Assembly: GCF_932526225.1 (NCBI RefSeq)
Contig: NC_064047.1
Span: 10,097,494-10,161,493 of the forward strand
Direction: 5' to 3'
Source: Nematostella vectensis
Lineage: Eukaryota > Cnidaria > Anthozoa > Actiniaria > Edwardsiidae
Length of the DNA: 64,000 nucleotides
This document shows positions 11,626-24,200 of this stretch, in pieces. Position 1 is the first letter of the stretch, and each line of letters begins with the position of its first letter. The translations under genes were made by a program, and so were the position numbers. The notes beneath the pieces were generated by a model. That model had not been told where the DNA came from and did not search any database. It saw only the letters and a list, made by a program, of their open reading frames with translations.

Positions 11626-12111
11626 GTTGATATACACTAGATACAATTACTATGATTAAGTATTCCGCTTTTTAAGCGGCTAAATTGCGATCAGGAGGAG
11701 TAAAATATAGTCTTTTTTGTAGAGAGTTGTAGCAACAACGGATGAGATCTGACAGCAACTTTGGAAAGAACCTTTCATCCGCGTGTTTGTAAAATTATGA
11801 GGGGTGGTCCGCTATAAAGCCCAGGGCTTGACACAGCCTACCCATAACTATCAAATCAATCGAGTTTGGAAAAATAAATAGAAACTGAATAAAGCCATTT
11901 CTATTCCATTTATATAAAAAGATACAAATACATAGTTATATATGAGTAAGCGTAACATCATAAGTGTTATTTGATTAATTTAAAATATTTGTTTGTAAAA
12001 TGATAGCTTGTCGATATTCCCTCGTGAAGTTTTCGCGATATCAATCATTCATCGATTTGTCTTCGTAAGACGAAATGGCGGTAAATTTGTGTTTGTAATG
12101 GCGGCCTCGAG
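11626..12111. promoter_or_regulatory. Divergent intergenic region between SYNCRIP and MMS22L
   Basis: Only 486 bases separate the two opposite start codons. Such head-to-head spacing in animals usually means a shared bidirectional promoter. I see no clear TATA box in a convincing position. The region is AT-rich in the middle (11880-12000) and would also hold both 5'UTRs. Confidence 0.55.
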
Positions 12112-12292
12112 ATGGACGAATTCGCAGATTCAGAGATTTTGTTCTCTGAATGGCAAGAAAGCCAAGACAATGAGCTCATGGAAATTGATGACGACTTTAT
12201 AAGTCAAAGAGAGCAAGAAAATAGCGCTGATCGTGTAGAAAATGCGAGAAATGAGCGCACACGCGACCGATTTGATCAGTCACATTTCCCTG
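12112..12292 (+). CDS. MMS22L: MMS22L exon 1 (residues 1-60)
   Basis: Starts MDEFADSEILFSEW, a very acidic N-terminus, and ends CCCTG|gtgagt in phase 1. It is less conserved than the rest, and its assignment rests on phase match with exon 2 and on position. Confidence 0.8.
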
Positions 12293-15200
12293 GTGAGTGC
12301 CTTTCGACTCTGGAATACTGTAAGAAAATTATTTTAATTGAAAAATAAGAATACTGAAAGATAATAGAACGTCTAAACTACACATGAACAAGCAAATTAT
12401 AATCTTAGATATTTCATTCAGTTTTCTGCTGAATGAATGGAATAAACATTAGCAGGGACTTTGCTTAGGCTAAGTTCAAACGTCGCATTATTATCGATTC
12501 GATTTTTTCATCTTCATTTGTACGCATTTGAATTGAATACGGCTCATGGATAATACGACTTTTGAACTTAGCCTTACATTCCCTGAAAATCATGTTCCTT
12601 ACCTTTGCCACTGGGGCACAGGTAGCCCAGGCAACGGTTGCTTGTTCGTAGCTCGGAATTCGGCTGTTCTTCTGAGAGGGGACGAGTAAAGCGTTTTTTG
12701 TGTGAAATGTTGTCAATAAAATTGCCTTAAAACTAAGACGATGCCTTGTTGTTGTCAAATTCACGTGTAATACACGATTTGGGGGGGGGGGGGGGGTTTC
12801 TTAACAGAATTTATGACTTCTCTCTCCCTACTAAGGAAAGAAACAAGGTTGGAGGCGCCATTTTCGGTAGCACTCAAATACCGTCGAAATTCGAGAGGAA
12901 AAAACAACAAACAAAATATTTTTATCTCGCAGACCTATGCCAGGGTACACTTACATTCGATATGTGGTAAAACATCCGAGCTAAACTATTTTCCCTGGCC
13001 GCTAGCCGTATTTTAAAACGAGAAAGTAGCCACAAGCATCCTTGAATGTAGAATGTTGTCAATAAATTTAAGGCATGTTCTAAGTTTTAAGGAAATTTTA
13101 TTGACAACATTTCACACAAAAAAACTCTTTACTCGTCCCCTCTCAGAACACCCGAATTCCGAGCTACGAACAAGCAACCATTGCCTGGGCTACCTGTGAC
13201 TGGGGCAGTGGGCAGTGTTAGAATGAAAATCCCTCACTCAGGCTTGGGACCCCAGACACGGTATGGTTTACATTGCATTGTTAGCGTCCTACCAGATCCC
13301 TTCTTGTTTTATAGATGTCATATGTGCTTTTCCCCTGGGACATCAGTGGCAGTAATGTATGGATATTACTTGCAGAGTTTATATTCACAGGAGGGGGGGG
13401 ATGGACTCTCCAGATCGTCACAGCTTTTAGGGTGTAAAATTTTCACCAACTGCTATTCCTAAAGGGATGTTTAACGGTTTTTTTTCCCGATTCTGTTATC
13501 TCTGAGGGTTAAGAATTCCTTTGACCACATCCAATTTGCTATCTCTTAGGGGTAAGAGTTTCTGTTGACCATGCAAAAAGTGCCCTCCCTTGGGGGTTGA
13601 AATTTATTTTGCTGACATTCTCCCCATCTGTTTTTTCGAAGTCCCCCCTGGGACTGAAGCATTAGAGGTGCCCCTCCTGACAGATGTATAACTGCCAATG
13701 TGGTTTAGCTGGGAGTATCCCAATTCTGTATCAAATGTTCTCTTGCCTCTGTGTTGTCCTCCAAACACCTTTTTTGTTAACCAAAATATCTTGATAAAAA
13801 AAAAAAAATTGAACCAAAATAAGGGCTGGAAAACTTATAATTTAGGGCTGGAGGGGGGATTTGTGAGGTAGTGCCCTACTGTACGTAGCTGTCAATGCAC
13901 ACTTATCTTATAACCAAACTTTCTTTTATTAATCCTTTCTAGTGTGTCATATAATTTTGTATGTGTAAAACTGTATTAATTCCTTCAAATATTGCAAAAT
14001 ATAAAATGATTCTGATTCTTATTCTACCCTCCTGTATTTATGGTTGGAGTTTCAATATTTTTAGCGAACTCTCTTATTCTCAAGAATTTGCCTTATTTCA
14101 CTCCTTTGGCCATTATGGAGAGTCACTTTTTAATGCACTTGTTAATTATGTCTTAGATACATCCTCTTCTGCCCTGTTCCAACACATAGCTGCTGGTCTG
14201 TACTGTGACGGCAGGGTGTTTCATGTTGGCGATGGACAGCTTCCTTCTGAGGGGTATCTTTGCTCTGGATTATTTGAGAGGTGAGTCAACATAACAGAAG
14301 TCTGGAGCATTTTTTATATTCAATAAAATTATTCCAATTAGCTCCTGCAAATTAATAAATGCCGGTCACTTTTTGTCTGATGCTTAATAAATGATGGCCC
14401 TATTTCCCACTAGGGAAGATGGGGATAAGTAAGTAAGTAAGTTAAAATAAATGATAGAGCTAATTTTGTGTCAGTTCTCTTACAGCCACTGTTTTTTAAA
14501 GCAACCACCTACTTCAGTACATTTTTACAGCCCTGCTACCCCCTAAAGTATTTTGCTGGCAGTGACTTTTAACTGTAGCTCACGCAGGCCTGTACTTTAC
14601 ATCTATAGGTTGCTCTGTGGTGATGATCTGTACTTGGGTCTCTTCACTGGACCCACTGTTCAGCTGTTTGGTGCAAAGTTTGTAACTGGAAATACACTCT
14701 TCCATCATCAAGAAAAGCTGTTTAATTTACTAAGGTGGGTAAGGATACAAGATGTTGGATTTACAGTAATACTACTTTTTCGTTTTTATAAAATGTATGC
14801 TAATCTCTACTGGTAGACCTTAATATCTCCCTTTTAAGTTTCTGACTCAGTATGTAGCATCTGCCCCACTTTTTACCCTTCCTTGTACATTTGTTTCAAT
14901 GTTTTACAGTAAAAGCTCAAACAATTCTACCATATACTCTATGCAAATGCCCCTTTGTTTGCATTCTGCACTTTTTCAAACAAAGATGAGGCACAGAATG
15001 CAGTCAGATTCGGCCTGGAAAGGGGCTTGGTGTTTGTATCTCTGTTGCCAACAGCCGTTTGTTTGTTGGATCAATCCCAAAGACAACACACATGCTATAA
15101 AAGGGGAAATTCTACCTACTTTTTTACATGCTAACATGTGCGATCCACTATTGATAACATCGTAAGTATAAATTTTTTAATGTAAGTAGGAAGTAGGTTT

Positions 15201-18200
15201 ATTCAGTTACAGTAAGTCCATACTCTACATAAAAAATGTGGAAAATTGTAATTGAGTGACTCAATAAAGGACATGATCATTAAAAAAAAATTTTCTTTGC
15301 GTGCCTTCATTGAGTTTTGAAAACCGAGGTGTTTTTGTTTGGGAGAATTCGAGAGCAGATTAGTGGAGCACGAGACAGCAGGTCGAGTACTTCACATCTG
15401 CTTGAGAATTCCCCAAACAAACACTGAGGTTTTCAAAACTCAATAAAGACACAAAAAGCCTGTTTTATTTCTAATCCTACGCAAAAGACAAAAACACTTC
15501 ACAACAGCACACTCTAATGGCGTCATTCCAGTGCACCTCAGCTTGCGCGCAGAAAACAGTTAGAAAAACTGGCATCAAATCCAAGCAATATTGACTTTAT
15601 CGTTTGGTTGCTCATCTATTTGGACTTATTTTGCAATTTCCTATCTACCTGGGGCATTCACAGGGTTGTTGACTGATGATGTACGAATTCTCCTTAAACA
15701 ATTTTATGCTGCGTCATCGCATGACCATCATGTAATGAAAGTGGCCAATCCCACCAATCAGAGAGCCTGTACTATCTATATTATTTTATGATTGAGTTTA
15801 AAAACTTACAATTAGCACACACTCATTTGGAACGGTTTCATTATATTGTTCAGACGTTGAATATACTTCCCTCTGGAACTCTACACCCAGTGAAGAAGAA
15901 TAACAAATATATCCCTTATATAGCGCATGTTTGTGTTATGTAACTTATGTAACTTTGAACTATAGGCAGCAAATCTTCAAGCTGGAAAACCTTCATGAAG
16001 GCAGGGCCTGGACTTTATCAGGTAAGCAAAAGCAGCATCTTACAGTGGGTGCTCATCTCTGTGCACCATATCATAAATGAGTAATCTGTTCCACTTGCCA
16101 GGGGATGGGAACTCAGACTGCCTGAACATTAGGAGGTCATGCAACAAGTTTATGATGTATTTGCATTATTTCATTAACAAGTAAGTAGTCAATCTAGATT
16201 TTATTACATAGTAATGATATAAAAACGGATTACCTTATGAGTACTATATAGTACTCATGCATGCGATTTGTTGTTATTTGATAGAAATAAATTGCTACAT
16301 TTTGAATGCATACATTTGCTTAAATTCTTAATTACATGAACTCCTTCAATGACCTTGTTATAGAAACATACTTTTGGTATAATTACAGACAGGCTGACCT
16401 GTTTTTTTCCAACAAATGACTATATGGAGAATACTACATTTCATTACTATTAATATATTTATCATGACTATCATCTTATCATTCATCATATCTTTTGACC
16501 TGATCACTATCATTATTGTCATTTCAGTTATGCATCGTCATATCATGACCATCATCTTATCAAGTATCAATATGTATTGTCATCATCATCATCATCATCA
16601 TCAATAGTCATATTTCTCATTATCATCATCTCACTGATGACCATCATCTTATCGATCATAATATTTATTGTCATGATCATCACAATCATTTGGCCAACTA
16701 AAATTTTTTTCTTAGCTGTCTAGTAAATTCAACGGACCTCAGCCACACCCAATCACACCCCTACCTCCAGCTTTTAGCCCAGACACCAGTCACCCTACAC
16801 AAGTCATTGGTCGCCCTGTCGCTATTCATAGGCCGTCTTTGTGACCTCCCAAGGACATGCTTCCTGCATGAGGATGCCGTGGGTGTCATCTCTTCTCGAC
16901 TGCCTGCTGGTTTCCACATGTTCCATGTGTATTTGGATGTGAAGTGGAATGTGTTGCAAGGGTTACTAGGTCTTCTCAACAAACAAGGTAGGGTTCTACA
17001 TTACCCCACTTTTTATTCCAACTCTTTCATGGATACCCTTTGGACCTGAAAGAAGTGTCTGTAAAAAGACACTGCGGTCTGCGGCCTTGTGCTCCAGTGT
17101 TTAGCTCTTTTAAATTTTCCCAAACCAAAAAACCCTTTGTTTTCATGGCACAATAAAAATACACAAAGAATGATTTATTTTAAAAAAACACCAGTCGGTG
17201 ACAGAAACAAATATTAAACTAATAACATTGAGTTTAAAATGTTATTAATGAGAGAAAATATATATAAGGGTTGTTATTTTATATGATATTTTATTTAAAT
17301 ATGTTTAGATAAACATTAAAGATAGATTGTGGTAAATGATGTTGCATAGCAATTGTAGACTGGGGCCCCTGGTCATTACACAAGACTTATTTTTCTATTC
17401 CTTTTTTTTATGCGATTATAGTAAAAAAATCACACTCAATTTAAAGAGCCCATTTTTCCCAAATTTTTGTTGTCGTTGTATGTTGTTGTCATCAAAAAAT
17501 AGAAAACAACACTTGTAAAAAAAAACAGGCAATTTGATCAATGTTAAAAAAGTATTAGCATAAAAAATCACAACCTTCGTCTTTTTGCCACGTCGTCTTA
17601 TTTGTTGAGTTTTTTTCTGCGTGCATCTATAGTCAAAACATGGACGTATATATAGAACTGTCCGCTCACGAAAGTGTCCGTAGAGTAACTTCTGAACAAG
17701 TTAAATGCTTTATTTACAAGTTTTAAGATCCAAAAAAAAGGAGTGAGTGATATAGCGCATGACTTAGATTTCTATCGAGTTGCTTCTGAGCACGCATTTA
17801 AACAACAGTCTCTCACTCGACGGGGTCTGGAACCCAGGGTTTGCAACGAATGTATTTGGCGCCTCGCAATCGTGCCCTCCTCCGACCCGCCACACTGTGA
17901 CGTCACTTCCTTGAGAATCACTTCCGGTCAGTGGAGACTTCCGGTTCCACCACACTCGATCACCCCTCCTTCCTTTGCGGACGAGACTCCAGTGAAGGCA
18001 GACTATGGTGTTTGTAGACGGCGCGGCGTAAGCTACTGTGGCAATATCCCCCAAGCAGTGGTACCCTGGGGGAGGAATTGGTCTCCAAATTGCGGACTCC
18101 ACGGTCTGCAATGAAATCCCAAAAGATTCTTAGTGTTGTGATGACGTCATATGTGTCACGCTTTTCGTGTCACGCCATGAGTGGAACTCAATTCTTGCCG

Positions 18201-21200
18201 TGCTTTTTTTGTCAAGCTCATGTCATTTTTATATTGTGCCACACAATAAACAAGCAAGTAAATGAAAGCAAGGATGTATGAAGTAAACGAAATAGCAAAC
18301 AAGTGGGCAAGCAAGGCTCCAGTCAATAAAGAAGAAACAAACAAACAAACGAAAACAGATAAGCAAGCTAGTGAGCGAGGGAACAAGCAAGCAAACGTTT
18401 AACAATCAAGAAAACAATGGAGGATGTAGCAGTTAAAGCATTCTCACCAGTTTACTTCCGGAGGTCCGACGGAAACCTCAACCGTTAAAAAACAAAAGAA
18501 TCTGTTCGAATCCGAAATATTTAACAGGCCATCCGCTCTAAATTAGCAGTCACATCCTCCAAGAAACTTCCAATAGACACACTGCTTTCTATATTTTGAA
18601 ATATTTTTCGTCTTTTCCGTTAAAAATCATCGAAGATTCTTACGTAATCGACCGGAAGTAAATTGGTGACAATGCGGCTTTAATGGCAAGCATATTATAC
18701 TATGAGATGTAGTGAACCGCAACTGCCCGTACAAGCCGAGGGAGACTGGGTGGCGCAATTGGCAGAGCCTCCTGGAGGCAATGAAAATAATAGTGACCAC
18801 ATTATACTATGAAGGGGTGTATTCGAATCCAAATTGTCTGTACAAGGAGACAAACCTCTCTCACCTTCGCTGATTTTCTTGTGTCCCAAACTCTCTTGTA
18901 CATGATAGGGTGTGCCACTAGTGCCCCACCCCCTGTTGCTTTGACAGCCAAGACATGGGCCGAGCCGTGTTTGAAGATACCCCTCTCGGCGTATTGCCCC
19001 AGGGCCACAAACCCGATAGGAGGCTGAGGGACATAAACACTTATGTCCTCGTAACCGTGTTCCCCTATTGGGTCCCTGAGTAGCAGGTTAAGGTCCCTTG
19101 CTGGGATCACTTCTATGAGGAGGTTTCCACTTGGCGGCGGAGAGATCACTTCCGGTACGATTGTGCGGAAGTAAAGATCAGCGGGTGGTCCGCGGTAACC
19201 ATTGGCAACGAAAAGGTCAAGGTTGAGAAATTGGGTGCTCTGCGCATGCGCCCAAAGGCTCACTACCCCAGAATTGTCTACCCACACCCTCCGACCACGC
19301 CTAGCGGTCAATACCACCGAATTATGCACCACGCAGTACCTGCTTCTGATTGGCTGTTCGTACGATGACGTCACGACGTCCCCGAGCCCTGTGTATTGGT
19401 TGCTAGGGGGAACAGCGCGCCAAAACGCTAGTACTCTACTTCTTCCGGTCGGACCGAAAGAGGACTCCTCGCCAGAACCACTCTCCGCGCCGCTCGCTTC
19501 GCTGTATTCTTCGTCGTCGACTGCACCCCCCTCACTGCTCCAAATCTGTGTGAATTTCAGGGGGGTACGCACTAGTTTGTTGTCCTGCTTGAGGCAAACG
19601 GTGGCACCGTAGCTTGGCGCCTCCGAGCCGGTTCTTTGGGCGTAGTCCCCCAGGGCGCAGTAGCCGGGTGGGCATTGGGGCTGAGATATCGTGATCGGAT
19701 TGAAGTCCGAGTTTTCCGAGTAGATTCGTAGAAACATCGTGACTACGACTGCTGTGACTCCGCTGACCATAGTGTCCTCGCTTGACTAAAAGCATAGAAA
19801 GGACTTGTGAGTTCTTATGCGTAAAGACATTTCAACGTGTATCAAATGCTTTATCCTTAAATCTAGTGCATATGATGTTCCCAGCGTTGTTTAAATGAAA
19901 TGGTTACATTGTTTATTTGAAACTGAAAACTTAAACCTAGATCGAGACTTCGCTTTTCAAATGTCTTCATATCACCAATACCCGGGGGGGGGGGGGGGGG
20001 GGGGTACTCCCTATATCCATCGGACGGGGATCATCGTCGTATCTTTTAGGGTGTAAATTTGGGGCCTTGATATTTTAGGAGTGAAAATGAGAATGCCGAG
20101 ATTTTTTTACCTCGGTATCTTTTAGGGTGCTTTTATAGCCATCGCTCCTTTGACTTGTAGCTCATGAAAGAGCGTTCAAAACGTGTCAATTTTCCATAAG
20201 AGTTAGTTTTAAATAAACGTTTTTATTGCAAATCATTTACGTTTGTTTGAGGTATCTTTTATGGGGGTAAATTCATGCCTAACCACGCCTAATTTAGTAT
20301 CTTTTAGGGTTAAAATATAACCAGACCCTGCCCACTTAAGTATCTTTTAGGGTTGTTTAAGGTCTCGGTAAAGGTAAACGACGTGTCCGCGGAAAAAAAA
20401 TATTGTCGCGCCGCAATTTTCACTACATGTACAAACTACATATCAAATAAAAAATAAAAGATTGAATTATCTCCTGCAAGTTTTATTCTTGCAATAGCTA
20501 ATTCCGTGTTTAAGTTTTGAGGCCTTAAACTCAAAAGTACAGAGTTTACTCTAGAGCGTAATGCACCTTCGCGTTATTGCGGATGCACTTGCACGTAAAT
20601 TGCATCTCAATGACAGATAGATGATTTACCAAAGTGTGTGAGGGCTTTTTGTTATTTGAAACTGTCAAACAACATCACAAATTAAAGTTGGAACTCTCGT
20701 TTCTGGCAAAATTTGGACACGAAAATTGCTATAAAAGCGATCTTCATTCGAAAATCGAAAATTCCTCACACATTTTATGACCTGGCATAATTACATATCA
20801 GATTCCGGAAATTTGAAGGCAATATCTTAAAACCCGTCGCGAGAACTCGACAAGCTCGAGTTCTCGCCTCAAAATAATACGCTAGAAAAGCCGAGATTTG
20901 GCTTGAATTCACGGTCAATAGGTCACGGGGAACAGCAAAGGCCCATTTTAGCCGTCTTAGAATGCGATTTATGGAAAAAATTCTTTTGCAAAATAAAGTT
21001 CAAGAACTATTGATACTGGTTTTGCAAAAACCACAAAAACAAACAGTGGTGTCAAATTTACCTTTACCAAGAACTTAAAAAAATCCCGACGATGATCCCC
21101 GTCCGTTTGATATCGGAGTACCCCCCCTCCCCCCCTCCGGGGCACTTAAGAGCCTGGCGTAATGTTTTGTCAGATTTTGACTCGATTATTTCATCCGCTT

Positions 21201-24200
21201 TAATTTTATCGCAGCGTAAAACCTTCAACTAATTAGCCTGGAGAGAACTCTGACGACTGGTTTATCCAGGTTCCTTATTAATCGACTAAATAATCTTAGT
21301 GACCATTTTAAATAGGGTACGGCTTATACGAGTAAATAGTTCGAGTTAGCCAGGTCTTGTAATCACATGATCGTAATATTTACAACCGCTTCACTCAGCT
21401 TATGTCCGTTTTATGAGGTTTGGACATTGTATGACTGCAGTTGCAAAGGTTATCAGTGCGGTGTACTTGTGAACATTTTCTTTATCTACCGTGCGAAAGT
21501 AAATAGTAATAATAAGCTAATAAGAATCATACGGTCAATAAAGATAAGCGAGCCGCTAGGCGCCACGGAATCCCCACACACAAACATAATCAACTCTCGA
21601 TATTCTTCTTACTAGATCAATGACCAACTAATTAATCGGGTAATGTGATATTTTTGTTTTGGAAATAAAATGATATCCTTAACCCTTAGACGCTGTTAAT
21701 AGATAAAATAAATACATTACAGTAGCTAATCACTCTCATCGCAGCTAAATGCTGAATTAGGAGAGCGCAGATTCAGACGTGGTCGAGAGGAGGGCGCCTC
21801 AGGCAGCCGCTATACAACTCATGTCTGACCACGGATGACAGCTAAGATCGAAATTGTTGGTTTGGAGGGAGGAAAAACCGGTGAGACCAACTAACTCAGC
21901 TCACGTCGGAACAGGGAATCGAACCCGGAACCCAGTGGTGAGAGGCACAGGCACTAGAGAGAGACCGGGAAACCTGTGGTGAGAGGCACAGGCACTAGAG
22001 AGAGACCCTCAGCCAATTGCGCCACCCAGTCTCCCTCGGTGGTGAGAGGCACAGGCACTAGAGAGGGACGCTCTGCCAATTGCGCCACCCAGTCTCCCTC
22101 GGTTGGTTAGAGGCACAGGCACTAGAGAGCGACGCTCTGCCAATTGCGCCACCCAGTCTCCCTCGGTTGGTTAGAGGCACAGGCACTAGAGAGCGACGCT
22201 CTGCCAATTGCGCCACCCAGTCTCCCTCGGTTGGTGAGAGGCACAGGCACTAGAGAGAGACGCTCTGCCAATTGCGCCACCCAGTCTCCCTCAGTGGTGA
22301 GAGGCACAGGCACTAGAGAGAGACGCTCAGCCAATTGCGCCACCCAGTCTCCCTCGGTGGTGAGAGGCACAGGCACTAGAGAGAGATGCTCAGCCAATTG
22401 CGCCACCCAGTCTCCCTCGGTGGTGAGAGGCACAGGCACTAGAGAGCGACGCTCTGCCAATTGCGCCACCCAGTCTCCCTCAGTGGTGAGAGGCACAGGC
22501 ACTAGAGAGAGACGCTCAGCCAATTGCGCCACCCAGTCTCCCTCGGTGGTGAGAGGCACAGGCACTAGAGAGAGACGCTCTGCCAATTGCACCAACCAGT
22601 CTTTCCCATGATATGGCTTTAAGGATATTCACTATTCGGCATCTTTATTCACGTCGATATACTGCAGGCTATAAGGTTACTCTCGTAAAGTGTACGCTTT
22701 TGAAGACGCGAAAAAGTTCTATTTTTTTTTTCGGAAAAGGACCCTCCTGTAACCGGACACTAGAGCGAAAGCCTTCACTTGCGCGTTGTATTTTTGAACA
22801 TTTCAATTCGTTTATCCTAAACCTTTCCACATCTGGATTTAAGTGGTTCTAATTGTAAAACCATGTCTGCGGTTTGAATCCCCTTTGAGAGGCTTAGAAA
22901 ATGGACCTAGTTAACAAGGTTGCTTGGTTTCCCCGAGGAAAGGAAAGCGGTGACGAAAAAAAGTCGAAGACGCTTTGGGCTGGGCCTTTCCATTGGCTAA
23001 TTTAAACGAGTAACTAATACCGCATTCACACCACTAATACCGCATTCACACCACTAATACCGCATTCACACCACTAATACCGCATTCACACCACTAATAC
23101 CGCATTCACACCACTAATACCGCATTCACACCACTAATACCGCATTCACACCAGCACTTAAACCCGTTTACAGGTGGTGTAATTAAACTGGTTTAAATCT
23201 CAATCTCCCAAGAGCGGACAGAACCAAGAACAAAACTGAATAGACTGTGCTGTACATGTTACTAAGTGATCATTTAGCTAGTAAGAATTCAACACAATGA
23301 GAAACTTGAAAGTTATTATCAGGCAAAAAATCCTTGTTTAACTAAACATGGTTTTGGTGTGAATGCAGCATAAGATACTTTTAATCATCTATCTTAATCT
23401 ATCAAACATTCCTGGATGGTTATATTTTAAATGAAGCGTTCGGGGTTTTTTTTGTTACAAATGCAACCAATAACAAAGGAATGGTCGATCGACATTCTTT
23501 AACTTCGTCCTTGTATAGAGGTCAAATTCTTACAGTGAGTTCATGTTGTTTACGACAAGGAGTGAAGTAGTGTGCTTAAAAGATTAACAAAATTGTACAT
23601 GATGTTTTTCTTCCTTGTGGTTTTCAGAGTAAAGGTCTATTTTGATAACATTTTATTGCTCTGGCGAGTTTTCGGCTCTCGTGTATGTAGAACGCAACGT
23701 ATTCTTGCAAGCGTTTTTGGTGTTATTTTACAGACTGCCCAAGTGACTCTGAACGCAATTAGCAAACTCGAAGTGATTAAAAGCAGCTGCGAAGATCTAA
23801 CGTACACTCCTAAAAAGCTTGCTTTGAAAAAAAAAATTCTCCTTTTTGTTAATGGGACTTAAGAAACGTTTGAGACTTCAAATTATCGTCTCCAACCTCC
23901 TTAAGTCTCTCACATTATCATTAGAGCTTTCTGGATAATATTTTGTACGCTTACATAATCCGTTTCCGTTTTAGATATTTAAAACCCTATATTGGCAGCT
24001 TGGATACAAGTTTACAATCACCAATACCACCCATTTCCAGGACATATTACTTTAATGCTGTGATAGAGAACTTTTCTTGGAAACGACGTGCAAAGGCTCG
24101 AGGATTTTCTAGAAAACTTTTTGGTAAACGTCCCACAATTCTCACACAGCCTGAGGGGAATACTTCCAATAACATTCACTAAATTACTAAGATAAGTCAT

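Noticed and set aside
12098-12111. Alternative MMS22L start ATGGCGGCC
   Set aside because: Out of frame with exon 1; may be a small upstream start in the 5'UTR.
22122-22611. Repeat-protein frames on both strands and possible tRNA genes
   Set aside because: By-products of the amplified SINE head. Only the A-box side is repeated and no cloverleaf with acceptor stem can be formed.
23572-23862. 96-codon hydrophobic frame
   Set aside because: No family motif, no splice context, and AT-rich intron composition.
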